Assembly: GCA_009777685.1 (NCBI GenBank)
Contig: WRLJ01000128.1
Span: forward strand, 1-5,572
Reading direction: 5' to 3'
Origin: Oscillospiraceae bacterium
GTDB lineage: Bacteria; Bacillota; Clostridia; Oscillospirales; UBA929
DNA: 5,572 bases
Shown: positions 1 through 4,998 of the stretch, piece by piece
Layout of the letters: the number at the start of each line of letters is the position of its first letter
How positions within the stretch are numbered: the stretch's first letter is position 1
Notes under the pieces: model-generated
What the model was told of the DNA's origin: nothing
What the model saw: only the letters and a program-made list of their open reading frames with translations
Database searches by the model: none
Translations under genes and position numbers: made by a program

Positions 1-129
1 GGCTTGTCCGGGCTGTCCTGGCCTCGACTTTTGGTTTTCTCTCTTTTTGTCTTGTTCGCATGTCCCGGCCATACCCTTGCACTTTCTTTGCTGTCTCCAC
101 AGGGAACTGCCCTAACAAACAGACCTCTG
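1..129. other. Intergenic, no gene recognised
   Basis: No reading frame here has a ribosome binding site or a recognisable product. A T-rich tract lies at about 27-56, which could be the tail of something ending left of the window, but no clear stem precedes it. A weak plus-strand promoter match (CTAACA at 112-117, 17 bp, TACAAT at 135-140) runs into the inverted-repeat element that follows. It has no gene to serve. Confidence 0.5.
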
Positions 130-246
130 TGTCGTACAATGTAAAACATGACATCCCTGTAGGGACGCCATATATGGCGTCCGCGGGCGGCCGGGACGGT
201 CGCTCCTACAACCGGCGTAAACCTTTAGATTTTACATTGTACTACA
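130..246. repeat. Nested inverted-repeat element (MITE-like, about 117 bp)
   Basis: The ends are inverted repeats: GTACAATGTAAAA at 134-146 is perfectly matched by its reverse complement at 230-242. The match extends to 130-146/230-246 with one mismatch in 17. Inside lies a second inverted pair, TGTAGG (158-163) and CCTACA (205-210). It encloses a perfect 20-bp palindrome at 163-182 (half-site GGACGCCATA) and a 6-bp hairpin at 187-203 (GCGGCC/GGTCGC, one G-T pair). The whole could fold as a branched cruciform or RNA. No target-site duplication is evident and no transposase is present, so the MITE or REP-like label is inference. Confidence 0.7.
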
Positions 247-295
247 ATCACTCTGAGGGCAGTGTATCATACCGCAGTCCAAACGTCAATCGGCG

Positions 296-314
296 TTTAT
301 CGTTATTCGATAAA
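296..314. repeat. AT-rich 7-bp hairpin or palindrome
   Basis: TTTATCG (296-302) and CGATAAA (308-314) are perfect inverted repeats around a 5-nt loop, TTATT. It sits 4 nt before the intrinsic terminator stem. It could be an operator for a dimeric regulator or simply an extra stem ahead of the terminator. Nothing in the window decides between these. Confidence 0.55.
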
Positions 315-317
315 ACA

Positions 318-348
318 GGGGGCCGGCGGGTGCGCGGGCCCCTTTTTT
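318..348 (+). terminator. Rho-independent terminator, plus strand
   Basis: GGGGCC (319-324) pairs with GGCCCC (337-342) around a 12-nt loop and is followed at once by six Ts (343-348). This is a standard intrinsic terminator reading rightward. No gene in the window lies upstream of it. It must end a transcript entering from the left or a non-coding transcript through the inverted-repeat element, and it insulates the promoter of the secreted-protein gene. Confidence 0.75.
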
Positions 349-370
349 CCGTGTCCGCCGGCCTGTAAAA

Positions 371-424
371 TTAATCAAATTTTAATCAAATCTTTATCGG
401 GATTTAAGAATTGCCTGTTATACT
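371..424 (+). promoter_or_regulatory. Promoter with four 11-bp-phased TTWA boxes
   Basis: A -10 hexamer TATACT lies at 419-424. Upstream, TTAATCAAA occurs at 371-379 and 382-390, TTTATCGGG at 393-401 and TTAAGAATT at 404-412. All start with TTAA or TTTA and recur every 11 bp, about one helical turn. No good -35 is present, and the last box ends about 6-9 bp before the -10. Phased direct repeats standing in for a -35 are typical of OmpR/PhoB-family response-regulator sites, so activation by such a regulator is inferred. Transcription would start near 431 and give a leader of about 80 nt. Confidence 0.6.
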
Positions 425-434
425 CGAAAATACA

Positions 435-458
435 GGGCGGTCAATCTATAGGCCGCCC
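435..458 (+). other. Leader hairpin with an alternative partner
   Basis: GGGCGG (435-440) pairs with CCGCCC (453-458) across a 12-nt loop in the untranslated leader. A second CCGCCC at 483-488, ten nt before the ribosome binding site (498-504), could compete for the same arm. The complementarity is visible. Any regulatory use is inference. Confidence 0.4.
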
Positions 459-512
459 GGCAGGAAAGTTTACCCGGCTTGCCCGCCCGAATATAAGAAG
501 GAGGACCCCATC

Positions 513-1886
513 ATGAAGACCCTGAAACGCAAGCTGACCCGCCCGATGTGCCTGATCCTGGCGCTGCTGGTGATGAGCGGCTCGATGCTCGCCGCCGCGA
601 TGACCGGCTCGCCGTACGAGGCGCTGAAGGACGCCGCCTTCGACCTGCTGACCGCCGAAAGCGCGACCATCCGCTACACCGGCGAGTTGCTGGTCAACGG
701 CGAGCCCTACCAGGACAACGGCCTGGAGACCCAGTACACACAGTTCTCTTCAGACGGCATGTATTCCGACAACGGCTCGTACAAAAGCTACCGAAAGCAC
801 AACCTGAGCCTGAACAACTACGGCACCTACGGCGACGACAGGGACGGCTGGTGGAGCGCCAGCTATCTCCCCGGGGAGCGCGTCTACCACAACGTGATGA
901 CCCTCGGCATGAGCCGCGGCGACATGTACGTGCGGCTGGCGGAGCTGACCCTGGACCTGCTGGCGGGCGACCTGAAGAACAACATCGGCATGACCTACGC
1001 CGACGGCCTGCGCACCATCAGCGCCACGTTCACCGCCCAGCAGATCCCCGAGCTGTACAACGCCGCGCTGACCGTGCTGCTGTCCGGCCAAGGCCAGTAC
1101 AACGTCACCACTGTCGACACCCTCTCCAGCACCGACACCACGCGGCACATCCGCGAAACCCGCTTTGAGGGCCGGGAAAAGGTCGTCACCGAGATGAAGG
1201 AGACCGGCTACTGGTATTATTACGACCCGGCGACCGGTGAGGCAATCGACGCCGACGACCCGCGCGCTTCGGCGGAATACGGCTGGTTTACGAGAACCCT
1301 CGAAAGCCAGATTCTCTCCCAGACGCGCACCCCCGCCACGCGGGAGGACTATATGCGGCAATCCTACTCCAGCAGCGAGGATATCCTCAACATTCCCGTG
1401 GAAAAGGCCGTCATCGACTATGCTTACGCCCTGGCCCGCGTGGACGGCGACGGGCATCTCACGGAGGGCACGGCCTCGCTCCGCTTCCTGCTGACCAACA
1501 TCTTCGGCGAGGAGATTGAGGTGGAGCTGAACCTTGATCTCACTGTCGAGAACGTCAACAGCACTGACCCGCAATGCCCGGTCGCCGACGCCCACGAGGT
1601 CTTCACCGAGGAACTGTTCCAGGAGATGTATGCCGAGCTGGAGGCATACGCCGGCCGCGCCCCCTACGACGCCCGCGGCGGCTACTACGACGGCCTGGAG
1701 TTTACCCTCAACCCCGACGGCACAGTCAACCGGGACAGCATCCGTCTCCCGTCCTACGCCTTCGTGAAGGACCAGCCCCTTCTCTCCGTGGGCGATGAAA
1801 AATACTTCCTTTCCGACGGCGAGATCGCGGACCCCCGCGCCGTGGACGCCATGAAGCGCGCCGACGACGCCAAGCTGGAGGAATAA
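513..1886 (+). CDS. Secreted protein of unknown function, upstream of ABC exporter
   Basis: The protein has 457 residues. The ATG at 513 is chosen because AAGGAGG (498-504) lies 8 nt upstream; the longer frame from 411 begins inside the promoter and leader. Residues 1-11 are Lys/Arg rich (MKTLKRKLTRP) and 12-30 form a hydrophobic segment ending in small residues (LAAAM), a Sec signal peptide with probable cleavage near 29-31. There is no lipobox: Cys13 sits at the start of the hydrophobic core. The mature part is acidic and rich in Tyr, Asp and Thr, with no further membrane segment. It alternates predicted strand-like stretches (for example about 294-390, containing TNIFGEEIEVELNLDL) with Tyr/Gly/Asp-rich loops. 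I recognise no catalytic motif or named family. Its position before a BcrAB-like exporter suggests an envelope partner or shared regulation, but this is inference. The signal peptide is the only firm functional clue. Confidence 0.85.
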   Translation: MKTLKRKLTRPMCLILALLVMSGSMLAAAMTGSPYEALKDAAFDLLTAESATIRYTGELLVNGEPYQDNGLETQYTQFSSDGMYSDNGSYKSYRKHNLSLNNYGTYGDDRDGWWSASYLPGERVYHNVMTLGMSRGDMYVRLAELTLDLLAGDLKNNIGMTYADGLRTISATFTAQQIPELYNAALTVLLSGQGQYNVTTVDTLSSTDTTRHIRETRFEGREKVVTEMKETGYWYYYDPATGEAIDADDPRASAEYGWFTRTLESQILSQTRTPATREDYMRQSYSSSEDILNIPVEKAVIDYAYALARVDGDGHLTEGTASLRFLLTNIFGEEIEVELNLDLTVENVNSTDPQCPVADAHEVFTEELFQEMYAELEAYAGRAPYDARGGYYDGLEFTLNPDGTVNRDSIRLPSYAFVKDQPLLSVGDEKYFLSDGEIADPRAVDAMKRADDAKLEE

Positions 1887-1928
1887 CGCGGCCTAGAAGG
1901 AATCACGCTGCTTACGCGAATTCTCTGT

Positions 1929-1967
1929 CCTCCCCGCCGCCGCGTGCCCGGCGCGGCGGCGGGGAGG
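1929..1967. other. Very strong GC stem-loop after the secreted-protein gene
   Basis: A perfect 16-bp inverted repeat (1929-1944 with 1952-1967; arm CCTCCCCGCCGCCGCG) encloses a 7-nt loop, 43 nt after the stop codon at 1886. No T-run follows, so it is not a canonical intrinsic terminator. It may stabilise the 3' end of the upstream mRNA, cause pausing, or reduce read-through into the ABC genes. Confidence 0.6.
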
Positions 1968-2007
1968 GGCGGGCGCGCGGCGTCCGCCGGCGGCTCCCTG
2001 TGCAAAC

Positions 2008-2109
2008 CGGGGGATTACCGCCCTTCGCAATCCGACGCGCGCCGGGTAGACGCGGCTCCCGCAAGGGGGACGTGTCAGCGCGAGGATTGCGGGGGACGGT
2101 AATCCCCCG
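2008..2109. repeat. Inverted-repeat element with 25-26 bp arms
   Basis: The left arm, 2009-2033 (starting GGGGGATTACCG), and right arm, 2084-2108 (ending CGGTAATCCCCC), are reverse complements at 22 of 25 positions. One more pair extends outward at 2008/2109. Two of the three mismatches are U-G pairs in plus-strand RNA. An inner CGCGC/GCGCG pairing (2036-2040 with 2078-2082) prolongs the stem. The element lies wholly in the gap between the secreted-protein and ATPase genes and ends about 60 nt before the ATPase start. A mobile palindromic repeat or an RNA structure controlling the ABC genes would both fit. Confidence 0.65.
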
Positions 2110-2132
2110 CCGACCGCAAGGACAACCATACA

Positions 2133-2151
2133 CGGCGCGGGCATCGCGCCG
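2133..2151 (+). promoter_or_regulatory. Hairpin next to the ATPase ribosome binding site
   Basis: GGCGCG (2134-2139) pairs with CGCGCC (2145-2150) over a 5-nt loop, and an outer C-G pair (2133/2151) makes 7 bp. It ends 4 nt before the AAGGAGGGG ribosome binding site at 2156-2164. It leaves that site single-stranded, so it may expose or stabilise it. No promoter hexamers are convincing in this GC-rich leader. Confidence 0.4.
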
Positions 2152-2170
2152 ATACAAGGAGGGGTTTCTT

Positions 2171-2929
2171 TTGGTCCTGCAAACCATCGGCCTGACCAAG
2201 CTCTACAAAAACAACCGCGGCGCGCGGGATGTGTCGCTGGCCCTGATGCCGGGGGATATCCTGGGCCTGCTCGGCCCGAACGGCTCGGGCAAGACGACCG
2301 TGATGAAGTCCTGCGTCGGCCTGCTGCGCCCCACGGGGGGCGGCGTCGCCATCGAGGGGCATACCGTCTGGTCCGGCGGCGGCTCCGGCCGCTCCGCCGG
2401 AAAGGAATACGAGGACGCCCTGCGCGGCGTCGGCGCGCTGATCGAGGCCCCGTCGCTGTTTGACCGGATGACGGCGCGGCAGAATCTGCGGCTGGCCGCC
2501 GCCTATTACCCGGACGTGACGGAGGAGCGGATCGGGGAGGTTTTGGACATCGTCGAAATGACCCCCTACGCCGACGAGAAGGCCGGGGGCTACTCCCTGG
2601 GGATGCGCCAGCGGCTGGGGCTGGCCCTCGCGCTGCTGAACCGGCCCCGCCTGCTGGTGCTGGACGAGCCGGCCAACGGGCTGGACATCGAGGGCATGGT
2701 CGCCATCCGCGACATCGTCAAGGCCGCCGCCGCCGGGGGCGCGGCGGTGCTGATTTCCAGCCATCTGGCCCACGAGATTGAGCTGTGCGCCACGCATGTG
2801 GGCATTATGTACGACGGCGCGGTGCTGAGCCTGTCCTCGATGGAGGATATTCTGGCGGCGTCGCCCAGTCTGGAGGAATTTTTCCTCGCGGAGCTGGCGC
2901 GGTACCGGAAAGGGGGCGCGGCGGCATGA
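2171..2929 (+). CDS. ABC transporter ATP-binding protein, BcrA/LanF-like
   Basis: The protein has 252 residues from a TTG start at 2171, six nt after AAGGAGGGG (2156-2164). An in-frame ATG at 2000 is rejected because that extension crosses the inverted-repeat element and is not conserved ABC sequence. This is the cytoplasmic motor of an exporter. Walker A is GPNGSGKTT (35-43), the signature is YSLGMRQRLGLA (141-152), Walker B and D-loop are LLVLDEPANGLD (161-172), and the H-loop is SSH (196-198). At the Q-loop position the sequence is ALIEAPSLF, with Glu92 in place of Gln. This feature is known from bacitracin-type BcrA and lantibiotic-immunity LanF proteins. Length and the C-terminal tail fit that family. 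The stop overlaps the permease start by 4 bp (ATGA), implying translational coupling. The substrate (peptide antibiotic, lantibiotic or other amphiphile) cannot be read from sequence. Confidence 0.93.
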   Translation: MVLQTIGLTKLYKNNRGARDVSLALMPGDILGLLGPNGSGKTTVMKSCVGLLRPTGGGVAIEGHTVWSGGGSGRSAGKEYEDALRGVGALIEAPSLFDRMTARQNLRLAAAYYPDVTEERIGEVLDIVEMTPYADEKAGGYSLGMRQRLGLALALLNRPRLLVLDEPANGLDIEGMVAIRDIVKAAAAGGAAVLISSHLAHEIELCATHVGIMYDGAVLSLSSMEDILAASPSLEEFFLAELARYRKGGAAA

Positions 2930-3681
2930 AGGCGGCCATCCGAAATGAGCTGAAAAAGCTGATCCTGCACAAGAAGTACACGGTTTTGCTGATCATCGGC
3001 GTACTGCTGGGCCTGGCCTGGTCCCTGACGGGCTATCTTCTGTCCGCGGCGCTGAACGCCTTCATGGGCCTGGGCGTGCTGTGGGATTTTAACTCCGTGC
3101 CGACCAGCTCCCTGCCGATGTTCGCGCACTTTTACCTGCCGATGATGATTTTCATGGCGGTCACGGACCTGTTCGCGGGCGAGTACGGCGACCAGACCAT
3201 CCGCGCCGCGCTGGTGCGGCCGATTACGCGCCTGAAGCTGTACACGGCCAAGCTGTCCGCGATTATGATATACATCACCGGCTTCCTCGGCGTGGTGTTC
3301 ACGGCCAACCTGATTGCGGGCGTGTTCGTGGGCGGCGTGGACTCGCCGTGGGTCGCGCTCCGCTCGCTGGCGTCGTTCGCGCTGACGCTGGTCCCGCTGG
3401 CGGTGCTGGCCTGCTTCGCGGCGCTGGGGGCGCAGATCATCAAAAGCGGCTCGCTGCTGATGTTCTCGATGATCCTCTCGCTGCTGCTGATGAGCGTACT
3501 GCCGCTGCTGCTGCCGTTCACGCGGAATATGCTGTTTACGAGCTTTCTGGGCTGGTACCGCATGTTCGCCGGCGCGCTGCCGATGGCGGGCGTGCTGGTC
3601 AACACCGCCCTGACCCTGCTGGCCAGCGGCGCGGTGTTCTATCTGGCGGGCACGATCACGTTCGACCGAAAGGACTTTTGA
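2926..3681 (+). CDS. ABC-2 type transporter permease (BcrB-like)
   Basis: The protein has 251 residues. The ATG at 2926 overlaps the ATPase stop in ATGA, with a purine-rich site GGAAAGGGGG about 10 nt upstream. It supplies the membrane channel for the preceding ATPase. A short basic N-terminus (MKAAIRNELKKLILHKK) precedes hydrophobic segments at about 19-42, 66-84, 111-136, 148-172, 176-198 and 220-245, giving six probable helices. Between helices 2 and 3 lies EYGDQTIRAALVRPITR (86-102). This resembles the cytoplasmic E-x-G-T-x-R ... P-x-x-R element of ABC-2/BcrB permeases, with Gln-Thr where Gly-Thr is usual. The protein ends with a charged cytoplasmic tail, TFDRKDF. With one ATPase and one permease, a homodimer of each is expected. 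The substrate is unknown. A specific bacitracin or lantibiotic role is only a family-level guess. Confidence 0.9.
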   Translation: MKAAIRNELKKLILHKKYTVLLIIGVLLGLAWSLTGYLLSAALNAFMGLGVLWDFNSVPTSSLPMFAHFYLPMMIFMAVTDLFAGEYGDQTIRAALVRPITRLKLYTAKLSAIMIYITGFLGVVFTANLIAGVFVGGVDSPWVALRSLASFALTLVPLAVLACFAALGAQIIKSGSLLMFSMILSLLLMSVLPLLLPFTRNMLFTSFLGWYRMFAGALPMAGVLVNTALTLLASGAVFYLAGTITFDRKDF

Positions 3682-3701
3682 GTTCAAAGAGACGGAGCAT
3701 A

Positions 3702-3745
3702 CCGGGGCAGGGGGAGCGGAGGCCGCCTCCCTGCCCCGGCCTTTG
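3702..3745 (+). terminator. Probable terminator of the ABC operon
   Basis: CCGGGGCAGGG (3702-3712) pairs perfectly with CCCTGCCCCGG (3729-3739). A small inner GCGG/CCGC hairpin is also possible. It lies 20 nt after the permease stop. The following T-run is short (CCTTTGT), so termination may be partial. Confidence 0.6.
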
Positions 3746-3753
3746 TCCCGGGC

Positions 3754-3787
3754 AAAAAAAAGCGGCGAGCCAGAGGTCCGGCTCGCC
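3754..3787 (-). terminator. Rho-independent terminator, minus strand
   Basis: Read leftward, GGCGAGCC (3787-3780) pairs with GGCTCGCC (3771-3764) over an 8-nt loop. After two nt it is followed by eight Us (3761-3754). This is the strongest canonical terminator in the window. It ends either the mRNA of the repeat protein, whose stop is 213 nt upstream, or a separate short leftward RNA. Confidence 0.8.
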
Positions 3788-3808
3788 CGAATGCGATAGG
3801 AGGGGTTC

Positions 3809-3895
3809 ATGAAAACGAATCGCGCGCCTGCTTGCCGCACGGCCGCGGCGGCCTTGCGTTACCGCCGCCGGCTGATCCATTCACAGTCTCTATGA
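3809..3895 (+). CDS. Possible 28-residue basic peptide
   Basis: An ATG at 3809 has AGGAGGGG at 3798-3805, as good as the ribosome binding sites of the long genes here. It opens a 28-codon frame ending in TGA at 3893-3895. The peptide begins MKTNRAPACRTAAAALRYRRR and is strongly basic, with no hydrophobic segment. It starts just after the leftward terminator, whose stem could also form in a plus-strand RNA, and no plus-strand promoter is visible. It might be a real small protein, a leader peptide without a following gene, or a chance match in G-rich sequence. I recognise no family. Confidence 0.3.
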   Translation: MKTNRAPACRTAAAALRYRRRLIHSQSL

Positions 3896-3928
3896 TACCC
3901 CCCAGATGTTACAGAAGATAGAGGGGAA

Positions 3929-3957
3929 ATATTAAATATTCTTTACATAACGGGCAA
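3929..3957 (-). promoter_or_regulatory. Possible minus-strand promoter
   Basis: On the minus strand TTGCCC (3957-3952) and TAATAT (3934-3929) are separated by exactly 17 bp in an AT-rich patch that contrasts with the GC-rich surroundings. Each hexamer matches the sigma-A consensus at 4 of 6 positions. A start near 3922 would give an RNA of about 170 nt ending at the leftward terminator. The -10 lies in the palindrome AATATTAAATATT (3928-3940), which may be all the AT-richness reflects. Confidence 0.35.
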
Positions 3958-3999
3958 TTTCAGCGCAAAACCGGCCCCGCGCCCCACGGTTTTCCATTT

Positions 4000-4884
4000 T
4001 TATTCCTCCGGCCGCCGGTCCCCGCCGCCGGTGTTCAGGGAATACAGCCTGCCCTCAAAGGGGTCCTCATAGTAAATCCGGCCGCCGGCCACATTGAGGA
4101 ATACATTGGTGGAGTAGTGCCCCGCAAAGCCGTGGTCGGTCAGCCGTTTCCGGTCACTGCCGTCGGTCTTCACGCTGTAAAGGTCGGCCTTGCCGCGGGA
4201 TACGCCGTCACCGGCGCGGCAGCTGTAATAATAGACCCGTTCACCGGCCACGTTGATGTTCAGCGCCACCTCGCCGGTGAGCCGCCGCCGGTCGCCGCCG
4301 TCGAGGTTCATGCTGTACAGACAGCTGCCGTCGCTGTAGTTGCTGTAATAAATCCGGCCGCCGGTCACATTGATATAGCCGGACCGGTCACCGTTCAGCC
4401 GCCGCCGGCCGGTCCCGTCGACGCCGACGCTGTATACGCTGTCGCCGTCGTTCCAGTTGCTGTAATACACGCGGTCCCCGACCACATTCAGGTCGGCCGC
4501 CATGTCGTCGCACAGCTTGGCCCGCCCGCCCCCGCGGGTATCCATGCTGTATATTTTCCCGCCGTCGCTCCAGTTGATGTAATAGACCCGCCCGCCGGCC
4601 ACGTTCAGACCCCAAACGGAGTCGCGGCACAATTTCCTCCGCCCGCCGCCGCAGGCTTTCATACCGTACAGCTCGGCGCCGCACCCGAACGGAGACTCCA
4701 CGCAATAATAGACGCGGCCCCCGGCCACGTTGACAAACATTGTAAGAGGATCGTACAGATAGCGTTTTCCGTCCTTGAACGCCACTCGCCCGCCGTTGAC
4801 CAGATTTCCCGGCGTGTTGCCCGCTTCGGCGTGATCCTCCGTCCGGTTTTCCGGTGCGCCGGCGGCGGCGCATGGGGTCTTCAT
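4000..4884 (-). CDS. DUF5050-like repeat protein, probable beta-propeller, no signal peptide
   Basis: The protein has 294 residues. The ATG at 4884 follows AAGGAG (4900-4895) by 10 nt. Six copies of a blade motif, NVxGxR(V/I)YY, start at residues 52, 94, 133, 172, 211 and 264, mostly 39-42 residues apart. Each is followed by a short acidic or aromatic loop, LYS(M/V/L), then DGxxRRRL or a relative. Blade 5 carries a 14-residue insertion. An N-terminal half motif (NLVNGGRVAFKDG, 27-39) is the usual DUF5050 opening and may close the propeller. Members of this family in gut Clostridia are often exported or membrane-anchored, but residues 1-30 here are polar (MKTPCAAAGAPENRTEDHAE), with no hydrophobic core or lipobox. 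The protein therefore looks cytoplasmic. The family has no settled biochemical role; ligand or protein binding is likely. It is divergent from an XRE regulator. Confidence 0.87.
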   Translation of the reverse strand: MKTPCAAAGAPENRTEDHAEAGNTPGNLVNGGRVAFKDGKRYLYDPLTMFVNVAGGRVYYCVESPFGCGAELYGMKACGGGRRKLCRDSVWGLNVAGGRVYYINWSDGGKIYSMDTRGGGRAKLCDDMAADLNVVGDRVYYSNWNDGDSVYSVGVDGTGRRRLNGDRSGYINVTGGRIYYSNYSDGSCLYSMNLDGGDRRRLTGEVALNINVAGERVYYYSCRAGDGVSRGKADLYSVKTDGSDRKRLTDHGFAGHYSTNVFLNVAGGRIYYEDPFEGRLYSLNTGGGDRRPEE

Positions 4885-4897
4885 GGGTTAACCACTC

Positions 4898-4980
4898 CTT
4901 ACAAAAATAGCAGCCATGCCCTATACTGCCGTATTATACCACGATGTAGCGTATGAATGCAACCCCTATATTGGTACACT
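4898..4980 (+). promoter_or_regulatory. Promoter region of the XRE regulator
   Basis: There are two candidates. CTTACA (4898-4903), 18 bp, then TATACT (4922-4927) would start near 4934 and overlap the divergent promoter. An extended -10, TGGTACACT (4972-4980), would start almost at the ribosome binding site. Both lie by copies of CCCTATAYTG, at 4919-4928 and 4964-4973, which are possible binding sites for the regulator. The sequence does not choose between them. Confidence 0.4.
4933..4962 (-). promoter_or_regulatory. Promoter of the repeat-protein gene
   Basis: A consensus -10, TATAAT, lies on the minus strand at 4938-4933. A weak -35, TTGCAT (4962-4957), stands 18 bp upstream. The start would be near 4926, leaving a leader of about 40 nt before the ATG at 4884. 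The -10 is inside a 9-bp palindrome, GTATTATAC (4931-4939), a possible operator for the divergent regulator. Confidence 0.55.
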
Positions 4981-4998
4981 TAATTCAGGGGTGAAAAA

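Larger units (their letters stand above)
3754..3922 (-). ncRNA. Candidate small leftward RNA
   Basis: The candidate is bounded by the possible promoter at 3957-3929 and the strong terminator at 3787-3754. It would have a 5' hairpin (ATAGAG/CTCTAT, 3923-3918 with 3893-3888) and a GC hairpin formed by GGCGGC/GCCGCC repeats in the middle. No well-supported leftward ORF with a ribosome binding site fits inside. An ATG at 3880 lacks one and its frame runs past the terminator. The alternative is that this is only the 3' trailer of the repeat-protein mRNA. Confidence 0.3.

Noticed and set aside
120..256. Target-site duplication flanking the left inverted-repeat element
   Set aside because: Sequences directly outside the arms (CCTC on the left, ATCACT on the right) do not match. 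The CTCTG on both sides is not at equivalent positions.
60..368. Plus-strand 102-codon frame at the left end
   Set aside because: It crosses the whole nested palindrome and the terminator stem, has no ribosome binding site and no recognisable sequence.
750..1595. Minus-strand frame of 281 codons opposite the secreted-protein gene
   Set aside because: The Val/Gly/Ala-rich translation shows no domain. It is a shadow of the plus-strand gene, which has a strong ribosome binding site and signal peptide.
2000..2170. Upstream extension of the ATPase to an ATG at 2000
   Set aside because: The extension crosses the inverted-repeat element and is not ABC sequence. The TTG at 2171 has a near-perfect ribosome binding site and gives the family's normal length.
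2785..2925. Upstream extension of the permease
   Set aside because: It would overlap the ATPase C-terminus by about 145 bp. The ATGA overlap start at 2926 gives a normal N-terminus for this family.
2590..3840. Minus-strand frame of 416 codons opposite the ABC genes
   Set aside because: It lies antisense to well-motivated ATPase and permease genes, has an Arg/Gln/His-rich low-complexity translation typical of GC-rich shadow frames, and lacks a ribosome binding site.
3656..3880. Minus-strand 74-codon frame in the gap
   Set aside because: No ribosome binding site precedes its ATG, and the frame runs through the strong leftward terminator into the permease 3' region.
4117..4956. Plus-strand frame of 279 codons opposite the repeat protein
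   Set aside because: Its apparent repeats merely mirror the repeats of the minus-strand gene. It has no ribosome binding site and runs through the divergent promoter region.
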